Shown piece after piece: positions 1 to 6,714 of a DNA stretch of 13,644 bases. This DNA comes from an uncultured Fibrobacter sp. (GTDB lineage: Bacteria; Fibrobacterota; Fibrobacteria; Fibrobacterales; Fibrobacteraceae), in NCBI GenBank assembly GCA_937891805.1, contig CALATK010000170.1:1-13644 (forward strand). The letters run 5' to 3'. Below the pieces are notes generated by a model. That model made no database searches. It saw only the letters and a list, made by a program, of their open reading frames with translations, and had not been told where the DNA came from. Position numbers and translations under genes: made by a program. How positions within the stretch are numbered: the stretch's first letter is position 1; each line of letters starts with the position of its first letter.

Positions 1-419
1 ACTGGCAGGATTGCGCCGCTGAATTCCTGGTCGTCGTCAAAGGGCTGCATGTCGGGGGGGCTCATCTGCAGCCCGCGGGATTCGCCTACCGCTCCCGAAA
101 CCAGCCACTTGGAGCCGTTCTGGATGCGTTTTGCCCAGTAGCTCGTGCCCTGGAAGAACAGGAGGCTCATTTCGCCGGTGCCGTCGGTAAGGGTGGCAAC
201 AAAGCGGTTCCTGCGGCCGCGGATAATTCCCGACCGTACCACGGTGCCGATAAGAACCGCCCGCTCTCCGGCCTTGCAGTCCTTGATGGCGGTGACCTTG
301 GTCTGGTCCAGGTAGTTGCGGGGGACGTTGTAGAGCAGGTCTGCGATGCTGTTGAAGCCCGCCTTGCGGAGGGCCTGGACGCGTTTGGGACCCAGTCCCG
401 GTAACTGAGAGAGTTCCAT
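1..419 (-). CDS. recG: ATP-dependent DNA helicase RecG, N-terminal part (runs off left edge)
   Basis: Only the first 139 codons are present. RecG remodels stalled replication forks and Holliday junctions in the cytoplasm. The product opens with a helix-hairpin-helix-like stretch (LPGLGPKRVQALRKAG, about residues 6-21), followed by DLLYNVPRNYLD. An OB-fold wedge region then shows GTVVRSG, LTDGTGEMSLLFFQG and a Trp-Lys repair-fold pattern, which is the usual order in RecG. The helicase motor domains lie outside the window. The ATG at 419 is fixed because an in-frame TAA, the stop of the upstream MCE gene, lies only 3 nt before it, so no longer start is possible. No good Shine-Dalgarno is visible, so translation is probably coupled to the MCE gene. 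Assignment is confident from the N-terminal domain alone. Confidence 0.88.
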   Translation of the reverse strand, partial: MELSQLPGLGPKRVQALRKAGFNSIADLLYNVPRNYLDQTKVTAIKDCKAGERAVLIGTVVRSGIIRGRRNRFVATLTDGTGEMSLLFFQGTSYWAKRIQNGSKWLVSGAVGESRGLQMSPPDMQPFDDDQEFSGAILP

Positions 420-422
420 GGG

Positions 423-1421
423 TTAGTCCGGAAGGCGCTCGCCTTTTTCCGCACGTTCCTTGGCCTTTTGGCGTGCGGTTTTTCCTACTAGGTTGGTCTT
501 TTTCCAGGTGAACAGCTTTACGGGCTTGCCGTTTTCGTCGTACATCTTGATTCCCTTGGTGTCGATGGCGGCTACCAGGGCGTTGAACTTTTCAATGATG
601 TTCACCAGCTGGTCCACGGCCTGCTTGGTGGTGAGCAGTTCGTTCATGGAGGGGGAAGTTTCTATTTCGGTAATGACCTGGCTGGCTTTTTCGGTTCCCT
701 GGTTCAGGGCGTAGATGATTTCGTTTGCCTTCTGGATTTTTTCGTTGGTCACGGCGGTGACATACTTTACGGCGGAATCCGCCTGGCCTGTCAGGTTTAT
801 CAGGTACTCGGAGGCCACGTTGGTCTGGTCAAACAATTGGTTCAGCTTCGGGTTCAGGGCGTTCAGGGTGTTCTCGGAATTCGTGATGATTCCTTCCAGG
901 GTGCCCATGACTTTTTCGTAAATCTTCTGTGCCGAAGGGTGTTTGCGGTCTCCCTTGGTGATTGTTCGTATCATCATGCGGACGCTGGCCAGCTGCTGGT
1001 TCACGTTTTCCATGAGCCGAAGCGCTTCGGCAATACCCGGTTCGAAATGCCCCTGGTGGATGTGTCCCTGGGGGAGTACCTTTCCTGTGGGAGAAAGAGT
1101 GATTTCTAGGCGGCGTTGCCCCATCAGGGCGTAGTTCACGTTGTTGAACTGGGTTCCTTCGCGAATCGTCAGGGGTTCGTCAAAGTTGATGACGACTCGT
1201 GCCCGGTCCCCAAGCCACTTGACCTGGTTGATGACACCCACCCTGTAGCCCCGGACAACCACCACGTCTTCGGTTTGCAGGGAGCCCAGTTCGTCAAAAT
1301 CTACGATGGCCCAATGGCTTTCTTTGTGGTGGGCCCTGAACATGCCAAGGGCAATAAGTCCAATGATGCCGATGATGGCAAGCATGGAGATGTAGCCTAT
1401 GGCTCTGTCGGAAAGATGCAT
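423..1421 (-). CDS. MCE/MlaD-family lipid-transport substrate-binding protein
   Basis: This is a 332-residue membrane-anchored MCE protein, expected to bind phospholipid in the periplasm and feed or drain an MlaFE-type ABC transporter. Residues about 8-28 form one transmembrane helix (IGYISMLAIIGIIGLIALGM). An MCE domain covers about 35-115 with the typical pattern VVVRGYRVGVINQVKW, then ALMGQRRLEITLS. The remainder to about 290 is helical and polar with many Asn/Gln/Glu, resembling the long helical region after the MCE domain in MlaD homologues. The tail is basic (KKTNLVGKTARQKAKERAEK). No mlaE or mlaF gene is in the window. It is followed after 3 nt by recG, so the two are probably co-transcribed. 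The start codon is 6 nt downstream of a TATATT element and has no Shine-Dalgarno, suggesting a leaderless message. Family confident, transport direction unknown. Confidence 0.85.
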   Translation of the reverse strand: MHLSDRAIGYISMLAIIGIIGLIALGMFRAHHKESHWAIVDFDELGSLQTEDVVVVRGYRVGVINQVKWLGDRARVVINFDEPLTIREGTQFNNVNYALMGQRRLEITLSPTGKVLPQGHIHQGHFEPGIAEALRLMENVNQQLASVRMMIRTITKGDRKHPSAQKIYEKVMGTLEGIITNSENTLNALNPKLNQLFDQTNVASEYLINLTGQADSAVKYVTAVTNEKIQKANEIIYALNQGTEKASQVITEIETSPSMNELLTTKQAVDQLVNIIEKFNALVAAIDTKGIKMYDENGKPVKLFTWKKTNLVGKTARQKAKERAEKGERLPD

Positions 1422-1426
1422 GTTCT

Positions 1427-1436
1427 GAATATAGAA
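1427..1436 (-). promoter_or_regulatory. -10-like element for the MCE gene (TTCTATATTC)
   Basis: Read on the minus strand, TTCTATATTC contains TATATT ending 6 nt before the ATG at 1421. It matches the motif seen at several other gene starts in the window. No convincing -35 lies 16-18 nt upstream. A transcript starting about 7 nt after the hexamer would begin at or next to the ATG. Confidence 0.5.
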
Positions 1437-1450
1437 AACGAAAAAAAAAC

Positions 1451-1479
1451 TTGACTTTGGGGCGTTTTGAAAATATATT
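1451..1479 (+). promoter_or_regulatory. Sigma70-type promoter for the secreted protein at 1500
   Basis: TTGACT (1451-1456) and TATATT (1474-1479) are separated by exactly 17 nt, the best complete promoter in the window. The predicted transcript start near 1486 places the GGAGG Shine-Dalgarno (1487-1491) at the very 5' end of the mRNA. The divergent MCE promoter element lies just upstream, so both genes share a 78-nt control region. Confidence 0.7.
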
Positions 1480-1486
1480 GGAATGC

Positions 1487-1491
1487 GGAGG
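1487..1491 (+). promoter_or_regulatory. Ribosome binding site GGAGG that decides the start at 1500
   Basis: GGAGG sits 8 nt before the ATG at 1500. An upstream in-frame ATG at 1467 would place translation before the predicted -10 and would precede the signal peptide with 11 unlikely residues, so 1500 is preferred. Confidence 0.7.
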
Positions 1492-1499
1492 TTCTTGTA

Positions 1500-2576
1500 A
1501 TGAGAAAAAGTTTAGGTGTCCTGCTTGTAGTTGGGACTGTTGCCGTGTGCGCAGATGCCGAAGTGGCTACCGATGTTTTCGGTTTCCAGAAATTTTTCAA
1601 GACCAAGGAAGGTTCCTATTCCTGGGATTCCAGGCATTGGGCCAACGGGAATGCCCGTTCCCTTGCCAACTGGGCGGGCGATGCTCAGGATCCTACCCAG
1701 TGGACAGATGACCGCAGTTCCGATGGGGGAGGTTTCTATGTAGATGGTCAGGGAACCATGCAAATGCTGGGTAGCGGCCCACGTTTCCATATCAACGGAC
1801 AACAGAGTTGGGCAGACAAGAAGCAGCAGTTCTTGAACGTGGAATACACGGGATACTTCAAGAGGGATGCCCTGGGTGGAGAAAATTATGGTGGCATGGT
1901 GGTGGGAGTGCGCAGCGGCGCCCTGGGGCATGGCTCTACTGGTGGAAACGATTGTGATGCTCACACCTATTACGCAAGGTTCAGGAACGACGGCAAGTGG
2001 GATTTCGAGAAGGAATGGAGGCATCCGGGAAGCTATTACAGGAGCGGAACCGGAGTGGGAGCCCAGGACCCGCTGTGGGGCGGTGCCGTATTGCCTGTAG
2101 ACAAGTGGATAGGCATGAAATATGTTGTCTACAATAAGGACCCCTCTACGGTCCGTCTGGAAGTGTATATCGATTCTACCAGTGACGCAACGCCACCGGG
2201 AAATTGGGAACTGGTGGGTGTTGCCGAAGATGCAGGGCAGGACTGGTCCGGGGCGTCTTACGGTGTGGCGACCATTGACGGCTGCAGTTATACAGATGCC
2301 AAGGCAGCTATCCTACAGGCTGGGGACGCTATTATCATGCGTAGCGACAACGACCACCCGTATTACAAGTATGTGTCCGTCCGTGAAATTGACCCGACGG
2401 CGCCCCTTGATGGTGAAACCGATGTGGGCGGAAGTTCGTCTTCGAACCAGGGCTTGAGCAGTTCCAGCGGGGAGTCCGCACCGGCGGCTATCCGGCGGAC
2501 CTACCGGCCTTCTCTGGAAAACGTGCCGGTCCGGCATTTCGACCTGCTGGGCCGCCGCGTTCCTGCGAAAAAATGA
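1500..2576 (+). CDS. Secreted jelly-roll-like protein with Ser-rich linker and basic C-terminal tail
   Basis: This 358-residue exported protein is of unrecognised specific family. A signal peptide is clear (MRKSLGVLLVVGTVAVCADA, residues 1-20). The mature part to about residue 305 is rich in Trp, Tyr, Gly and Asp and in alternating beta-strand patterns (FLNVEYTGYFKRD, YYARFRNDGKWDFEKEWRHP, KWIGMKYVVYN, VRLEVYIDSTS, YKYVSVREI). I read this as a concanavalin A-like jelly roll acting on or binding polysaccharide. A Ser-rich linker (GGSSSSNQGLSSSSGES) follows, then about 28 residues ending VRHFDLLGRRVPAKK. Short tails of the form FDxxGRxV are reminiscent of surface-sorting tails of Fibrobacter and type IX secretion substrates. 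The tail function is inference. It has its own strong promoter and Shine-Dalgarno. A lectin-like module without enzymatic activity is equally possible. Confidence 0.75.
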   Translation: MRKSLGVLLVVGTVAVCADAEVATDVFGFQKFFKTKEGSYSWDSRHWANGNARSLANWAGDAQDPTQWTDDRSSDGGGFYVDGQGTMQMLGSGPRFHINGQQSWADKKQQFLNVEYTGYFKRDALGGENYGGMVVGVRSGALGHGSTGGNDCDAHTYYARFRNDGKWDFEKEWRHPGSYYRSGTGVGAQDPLWGGAVLPVDKWIGMKYVVYNKDPSTVRLEVYIDSTSDATPPGNWELVGVAEDAGQDWSGASYGVATIDGCSYTDAKAAILQAGDAIIMRSDNDHPYYKYVSVREIDPTAPLDGETDVGGSSSSNQGLSSSSGESAPAAIRRTYRPSLENVPVRHFDLLGRRVPAKK

Positions 2577-2599
2577 TGCATTATTATGTCCTTCGACCC

Positions 2600-2634
2600 T
2601 AACCACCAATCACCGATCACTAACCACTATTACT
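2600..2634 (+). repeat. Degenerate heptamer tandem repeat between the secreted protein gene and argG
   Basis: Five 7-nt units can be laid out: TAACCAC, CAATCAC, CGATCAC, TAACCAC, TATTACT. The last unit runs into the argG -10 element. Units 1 and 4 are identical. Read on the minus strand, most units contain TAG or TGA. A related array, in the opposite orientation, is at 13304-13352. Confidence 0.6.
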
Positions 2635-2640
2635 ATATTT
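2631..2640 (+). promoter_or_regulatory. -10-like element for argG (TACTATATTT)
   Basis: TATATT (2634-2639) lies 35 nt before the argG ATG, within the extended motif TACTATATTT that reappears as TACTATCTTT at 11936. The -35 region falls inside the heptamer repeat and does not resemble TTGACA. The leader carries the Shine-Dalgarno AAGGA (2663-2667), which is inside a small palindrome (2657-2667, TCCT-AAA-AGGA). Confidence 0.5.
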
Positions 2641-2674
2641 GTCCTGTCTAAATTTTTCCTAAAAGGACAAAAAA

Positions 2675-3946
2675 ATGGCTAAGAAAGAATCCAAGAAAAA
2701 AGTGGTCCTCGCCTATAGCGGTGGACTCGATACGAGTATCATCATCCCCTGGCTCAAGGAAAACTACGACTGCGAAGTGATCGCTTTCGCTGCCGACCTC
2801 GGTCAGAACGACTTCCCGGACGCCAAGGCCCTCGAAGACAAGGCTTTGAAGACTGGCGCATCCAAGTGCTACGTTCTCGACCTCAAGAAGGAATTCCTCG
2901 AAGACTACGTTTGGCCCACCGTTCGTGCCGGTGCCAAGTACGAAAGCACCTACCTCCTGGGTACCTCTTTCGCCCGTCCGCTCATCGCCAAGTACCAGGT
3001 GAAGATTGCCGAAAAGGAAGGCGCCTACGCTGTTGCTCACGGTGCTACCGGTAAGGGTAACGACCAGGTCCGTTTCGAACTGACCTACGCCGCTCTCAAC
3101 CCGAAGCTGGAAGTCATTGCTCCGTGGAAGGACCCCAAGTGGCACTTCCATAGCCGCGAAGACGCTATCGACTACGCTGCCGCTCACAAGATTCCGCTGA
3201 ACGGCATCAGCAAGAAGAAGATTTACTCCGAAGACGGCAACCTGTGGCACCTCTCTCACGAAGGTGGTGTCCTGGAATTCCCGGAACAGGAACACAAGTA
3301 CGAATTCCTCAAGCACACCGCTACCTACGAGAAGGCCCCGAACAAGGCCGACCACGTGACGATCTCCTTCGAAAAGGGTAATCCGGTTGCTATCAACGGC
3401 AAGAAGATGGGCGCTGTGGAACTCCTCGAATTCCTGAACAAGATTGGCGGCAAGAACGCTTGCGGTCTCCTGGACATCGTTGAAAACCGCCTCGTGGGCC
3501 TCAAGAGCCGCGGTGTTTATGAAACTCCGGGTGGCACACTCTTGTACAAGGCTCACGAATGCCTTGAACAGCTCGTGCTCGACAAGGAAACTTTGTTCGA
3601 AGCCCAGAAGATGTCCATGACCTATGCGAACCTCGTGTACAATGGCCAGTGGTTCACTCCGCTCCGCCAGGCTATGGACGCCTTCTTCGCCGAAGTCAAC
3701 AAGGTTGTTACCGGTGAAGTGACCCTCAAGCTCTACAAGGGCAACATCATCCCGGCCGGCATCAAGAGCCCCTACAGCCTCTACGACATGGGTCTCGGCG
3801 GATTCACCGACGTCGACATGTACGACCAGAAGGACGCAACGGGCTTCATCCGTTGCTTCGGCCTCCCGCTCAAGACGCGCGCCCTGTTGCTCGGCAAGAA
3901 GACCAACGTGGACTTTGGCAAGCCGGTGGTGCTCCCGAAGAAGTAG
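2675..3946 (+). CDS. argG: Argininosuccinate synthase
   Basis: ArgG condenses citrulline and aspartate with ATP to argininosuccinate, the penultimate step of arginine synthesis in the cytoplasm. The 423-residue length fits the family. The N-type PP-loop is intact ([16 protein letters not shown], about residues 12-27). Other family blocks follow in order: [38 protein letters not shown], the region around [15 protein letters not shown], and [10 protein letters not shown] near the C-terminus. AAGGA lies 7 nt before the ATG. Codon use is strongly biased to C-ending and AAG/GAA codons, unlike its neighbours, suggesting high expression. That bias also leaves a long open antisense frame that is not a gene. 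It is monocistronic here, with its own promoter and terminator. No other arginine gene is in the window. Confidence 0.97.
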   Translation: MAKKESKKKVVLAYSGGLDTSIIIPWLKENYDCEVIAFAADLGQNDFPDAKALEDKALKTGASKCYVLDLKKEFLEDYVWPTVRAGAKYESTYLLGTSFARPLIAKYQVKIAEKEGAYAVAHGATGKGNDQVRFELTYAALNPKLEVIAPWKDPKWHFHSREDAIDYAAAHKIPLNGISKKKIYSEDGNLWHLSHEGGVLEFPEQEHKYEFLKHTATYEKAPNKADHVTISFEKGNPVAINGKKMGAVELLEFLNKIGGKNACGLLDIVENRLVGLKSRGVYETPGGTLLYKAHECLEQLVLDKETLFEAQKMSMTYANLVYNGQWFTPLRQAMDAFFAEVNKVVTGEVTLKLYKGNIIPAGIKSPYSLYDMGLGGFTDVDMYDQKDATGFIRCFGLPLKTRALLLGKKTNVDFGKPVVLPKK

Positions 3947-3953
3947 TCGGATT

Positions 3954-4013
3954 GTCATCCTGAATGGCTCGCCTCATCGTCATCCAGAGGGGCGAAGCCC
4001 CGAAGGATCCAGG
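3954..4013 (+). repeat. Dispersed repeat of the GTCATYC...ATCCAGG type (one full and one partial unit)
   Basis: A partial unit begins GTCATCCTGA at 3954 and a full 35-bp unit runs 3979-4013, from GTCATCCAGA to GGATCCAGG. The full unit folds as an outer stem ATCC/GGAT and an inner stem GGGGC-GAA-GCCCC (3989-4001). A related 37-bp copy is at 10916-10952. This resembles REP-like palindromic repeats common between Fibrobacter genes. It lies between the argG stop and its terminator. Confidence 0.6.
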
Positions 4014-4026
4014 CTTGATTTTTTAG

Positions 4027-4052
4027 TCCTCGGCCATCGCCGGGGATTTTTT
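4027..4052 (+). terminator. Rho-independent terminator of argG
   Basis: The stem TCCTCGGC (4027-4034) pairs over 8 positions, including one T-G, with GCCGGGGA (4039-4046) around a CATC loop, followed by six T (4047-4052). The T-run runs directly into the promoter element of the next gene. Confidence 0.85.
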
Positions 4053-4060
4053 GTATCTTT
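4051..4060 (+). promoter_or_regulatory. -10-like element for the TPR gene (TTGTATCTTT)
   Basis: TATCTT (4054-4059) ends 8 nt before the ATG at 4068. There is no Shine-Dalgarno between them, so a leaderless transcript is suggested. The element overlaps the terminator T-run of argG. Confidence 0.4.
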
Positions 4061-4067
4061 TTTACGT

Positions 4068-4463
4068 ATGAATATCCGCGTTCCTTTTATTGCGTTGGCG
4101 CTCCTGATTGGTGCGTCTTTTGCTGACGATCCGCGTTTTGAACAGGGTGCCCGGTTCCTCGCTCAGGGTGAATACGAAAAGGCCCTCGGTGAATACCGTG
4201 CGGTCCTTGCCGAACAGCCCCAGAATTCCGACGCCTACTTTGCCGCCGCCGAAGTCTATATCAAGATGCCCAAGCCCGACTACAGCAGGGCTTTGGCCAA
4301 TTACCGCCTGGCCTACAAGTTCACGCCGACTATGAGTGCCGCCTACGAAGGTGCGGCGAAAGTTTATGAAAAGCTGGGCCAAAAGGCCAAGGCCGAAGCC
4401 GAGCTTGCAAAGGACCCGAAGAACAGGCCCCCTGAACCTGTAGTGACGGAATCGGTTGCATAA
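4068..4463 (+). CDS. Upstream fragment of the TPR gene (signal peptide plus first TPR block)
   Basis: As read, this gives a 131-residue exported protein: signal peptide, then TPR-like helical pairs (ARFLAQGEYEKALGEYRAVLAEQPQN, AYFAAAEVYIK, SAAYEGAAKVYEKLGQKAKAEAEL). It ends VVTESVA just as the Pro/Ala-rich linker begins. It could fold and be secreted alone, but the same-frame continuation argues that it is a truncated product. Confidence 0.5.
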   Translation: MNIRVPFIALALLIGASFADDPRFEQGARFLAQGEYEKALGEYRAVLAEQPQNSDAYFAAAEVYIKMPKPDYSRALANYRLAYKFTPTMSAAYEGAAKVYEKLGQKAKAEAELAKDPKNRPPEPVVTESVA

Positions 4464-4790
4464 CAGGCCGCCGCACCTGCTGCTCCTGCCGCGACCGCAC
4501 CGGAACAGCCCGCTCCTGCCGCAACGGCGCAGACATCTGAACAAGCCCCTGCACCGGTACAGGAGGCGGCTCCCCAGGCCGCACCTGCTGCTGAACAGCC
4601 CGCACAGGCAGCCCCCGCACCTCAACCTGCTCCCGCACAGACCGTTGCCGCAGAGCCCGCCCAGCAGGCTCCTGCACAGGCTGCCCCGGCAACGCAAACT
4701 GCCGCTCCCGAAGCCGCACAGCCTGCCGCAACGGCACCTGCTGCCGAGGCATCCGTCGCAAATCCCGACGACCCCTTCGAAAAGGGCAAG

Positions 4791-5516
4791 ATGTTCCTTG
4801 CTCAGGGCAAGTACGAAGATGCCGCCAAGATGTGGCGCGAAGTCCTGAAGAAAACTCCGGGGCACGTGGGTGCCTATTATTACGCCGGCGTTACCCGCCT
4901 AAAGATGGGAGAATACGACAAGGCCGAATTCAACCTGAACAAGGGCAAGGAGTACAAGGACGGCGCAGCCGATGTCCACTACTACATGTCCCTTATTTAC
5001 AAGGCCCAGAACAAGACGGATTTGGAAAAGAAATCCCTTGCCGCTTACATCAAGAAGGCGGGCAAGAACGGCGAGTTCCGCAAGGCTGTAGAAGACCGCC
5101 TTGCCGAGATGAAAAATGCAACCGTCGATTCTGCGGCCACGACTGGTCAGGAAGTGTCTGCAGCGCCGGAAACGGCTCCTGCGGCTACGGCCCAGAAAAT
5201 CGCTCCCGCACCGGCCAAGGCCTATTCCATCGCCCGAGCCAACGACCTTTTCAAGTCGGGCAGTTTCGAAGAAGCCCTGCAGGTTTACAAGGTAATGCTG
5301 GAAACGGAACTTTCTCCCGAAGACCGCTATTTCGCACTGCTCCAGATGGGTAACATCTACCGCGAACTTCGCGATTTCCACAGTGCCGCCTCCCGTTATC
5401 GTGAAGTGGTGCAGCAATATCCCGACTCCGACTGGGCGACAGAGGCGCAGCGCGCTCTGGAAGATGCCGTGTGGCTTGAAAACCACAGGGGCGAACTCCC
5501 GCGTCGCAGACGTTAA
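4791..5516 (+). CDS. Downstream fragment of the TPR gene (second and third TPR blocks)
   Basis: This is the open frame after the TAA. The first ATG is at 4791, inside TPR block 2, so initiation there would delete the first few residues of a helix and give a 241-residue protein without a signal peptide. A weak AAGG precedes it. It is unlikely to be an independent gene. It contains FLAQGKYEDAAKMWREVLK, GAYYYAGVTRLKMGEYDKA, DLFKSGSFEEALQVYKVML and QMGNIYRELRDFHSAASRY, all TPR-like. Confidence 0.4.
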   Translation: MFLAQGKYEDAAKMWREVLKKTPGHVGAYYYAGVTRLKMGEYDKAEFNLNKGKEYKDGAADVHYYMSLIYKAQNKTDLEKKSLAAYIKKAGKNGEFRKAVEDRLAEMKNATVDSAATTGQEVSAAPETAPAATAQKIAPAPAKAYSIARANDLFKSGSFEEALQVYKVMLETELSPEDRYFALLQMGNIYRELRDFHSAASRYREVVQQYPDSDWATEAQRALEDAVWLENHRGELPRRRR

Positions 5517-5522
5517 TTTTTT
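5502..5522 (+). terminator. Weak terminator at the 3' end of the TPR gene
   Basis: CGTC-GCA-GACG (5502-5512) is followed by TTAATTTTTT. The stem is only 4 bp and overlaps the last codons. The convergent rlmI stop is 4 nt away, leaving no room for a separate terminator. Confidence 0.3.
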
Positions 5523-6714
5523 ACACGGCCTGTACCAGCAGACCTTTCAGGTACTGACCTTCGGGAAATGCCGTATTTACGGGATGGTCGGCGGGTTGGC
5601 CGAAGCGTTCAATGATTTGAACGCGCCGCTTGGCATCGGCGGCGGCATCGGCGATAATCTTCTGGAACAGGTCCATCTCCATAAGGCCCGAACAGCTAAA
5701 TGTCGCCAGCATGCCGCCCTCGGCCAAGAGCTTCATGGCGAGCAAGTTGATGTCCTTGTAACCCCGGGCGCCCTTCTGCAGGTTGTCCTTGCTTTCCACG
5801 AACTTGGGCGGGTCCAGCACGATGAGGTCGAAAGTTTCGGCCTTGTCGCGGCACTTGCGCAGGTACTGGAAAACATCCGCTTCTACGTGGGTGGCATGTG
5901 CGGTGCTGAGCTTGTTTCGCATGATGCCTTCTTTCGCGAGCTTGAGGGCGTCTTTCGAGACGTCTACCTGGTAAACCTTCTCGCAACCGCCACGGAGGGC
6001 GTATAGCCCGAATCCGCCGGTATAGCAGAAGCAGTTCAGCACCTTCTTGCCTTTGGAAAGTTCACCGATGCGGCGGCGGGCATCCCGCTGGTCCAGGTAG
6101 TAACCCGTCTTGTGGCCGTTCTTGACGTCGATGGGGAAGAGAATTCCGTTCTCGTTGATGATGACCGGTTCGTCGGGCACTTCGCCGTAAACGCATCCGG
6201 TACGCAGCGGCAGGCCTTCCTTTTTGCGCACGTCGGAATCGCAGCGCTCGTAGATGCCCTTGCAGTGGGTCTTTTCGGCCAGCAGTTCGTAAATCTTTTC
6301 TCGGTGGATTTCGGCGCCGGCGGCAAGGATTTCCACCGAGTAGATGTCGGCGTACTTGTCGATGATGCAGCCCGGAATGCCGTCGTTTTCGGCGTTAATC
6401 AGGCGGAAGGCACTTTCCTTGTCTTCGATGTCAAAACCGCGACTCTTGCGGGCGGCGATGGCCCGGTCCAGAATGTCGCTGAAGAATTCCCGGTCGATGT
6501 TCGCTTTCTCGCCGAAGGTCCAGAAACGCCCGCGGATCTGGGACTTGGGCGAATACGCTGCAAGCCCCAAGAAGTCGCTCTTGAAACTATAAACTTCTAC
6601 GGTCTCGCCAAGTTCAGGGTCTCCGATAACTTCGTCAATCGCTCCGCTAAAAATCCACGGGTGGTAACGGAGAGCGGACTTTTCGCGTCCGGCCTTCAGG
6701 GTAATGGCTTTCAT
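5521..6714 (-). CDS. rlmI: RlmI-family 23S rRNA (cytosine-C5) methyltransferase
   Basis: This 397-residue enzyme is expected to transfer a methyl group from S-adenosylmethionine to C5 of a cytosine in 23S rRNA (C1962 for the E. coli enzyme). Residues 1 to about 66 form a PUA-like RNA-binding domain. The central EEHEE-like region leads to TGYYLDQR (203-210). SAM motif I is VLNCFCYTGGFG (225-236), motif IV is VLDPPKF (299-305), and the catalytic-Cys motif is SCSGL (340-344, Cys341), all as in the RlmI/YccW family. Its ATG overlaps the tsaE stop as ATGA, so translation is coupled to tsaE. It converges on the TPR gene with a 4-nt gap. Family assignment is firm. The exact target base is inferred from homologues. 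Confidence 0.9.
   Translation of the reverse strand: MKAITLKAGREKSALRYHPWIFSGAIDEVIGDPELGETVEVYSFKSDFLGLAAYSPKSQIRGRFWTFGEKANIDREFFSDILDRAIAARKSRGFDIEDKESAFRLINAENDGIPGCIIDKYADIYSVEILAAGAEIHREKIYELLAEKTHCKGIYERCDSDVRKKEGLPLRTGCVYGEVPDEPVIINENGILFPIDVKNGHKTGYYLDQRDARRRIGELSKGKKVLNCFCYTGGFGLYALRGGCEKVYQVDVSKDALKLAKEGIMRNKLSTAHATHVEADVFQYLRKCRDKAETFDLIVLDPPKFVESKDNLQKGARGYKDINLLAMKLLAEGGMLATFSCSGLMEMDLFQKIIADAAADAKRRVQIIERFGQPADHPVNTAFPEGQYLKGLLVQAV

Larger units (their letters stand above)
4068..5516 (+). pseudogene. Secreted TPR-repeat protein, interrupted by an in-frame TAA at 4461-4463
   Basis: One continuous frame of 482 sense or near-sense codons is broken only by TAA at codon 132. Order: signal peptide (MNIRVPFIALALLIGASFA, 1-19); TPR block 1 (20 to about 125); a Pro-Ala-Gln-rich linker (about 133-230); TPR block 2 (about 231-350); a second shorter Pro-Ala linker; TPR block 3 (about 385-470); basic end RGELPRRRR. 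Blocks 1 and 2 start alike (DDPRFEQGARFLAQGEYEKA and DDPFEKGKMFLAQGKYEDAA), pointing to internal duplication. The linker is in the same frame on both sides of the stop (VTESVA-stop-QAAAPAAPAA), and a single C-to-T change in CAA (Gln) would create it. The intact protein would be a periplasmic or surface scaffold for protein contacts. Alternatives are sequence error or readthrough. The upstream ATG at 3915 is rejected because it would read through argG's end, the repeat and the terminator. Confidence 0.8.

Noticed and set aside
2648..3958. A 436-codon open frame on the minus strand opposite argG
   Set aside because: It mirrors argG exactly and arises from argG's strong codon bias (few T-starting codons complementary to stops). 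It has no Shine-Dalgarno or family motif, and argG is certain.
3915..4067. Start of the TPR gene at the in-frame ATG 3915
   Set aside because: Those 51 codons would cover the argG end, a dispersed repeat and a terminator. A signal peptide starts at 4068.
4461..4469. Programmed stop-codon readthrough at TAA CAG
   Set aside because: The context is not a known leaky one (those mostly involve TGA or TAG with specific followers). A C-to-T change or sequence error is simpler.
4062..4865. Minus-strand open frame rich in Cys, Gly and Arg (267 codons)
   Set aside because: Its composition is the antisense of the Pro-Ala-Gln linker codons. The plus-strand frame gives TPR repeats and a signal peptide.
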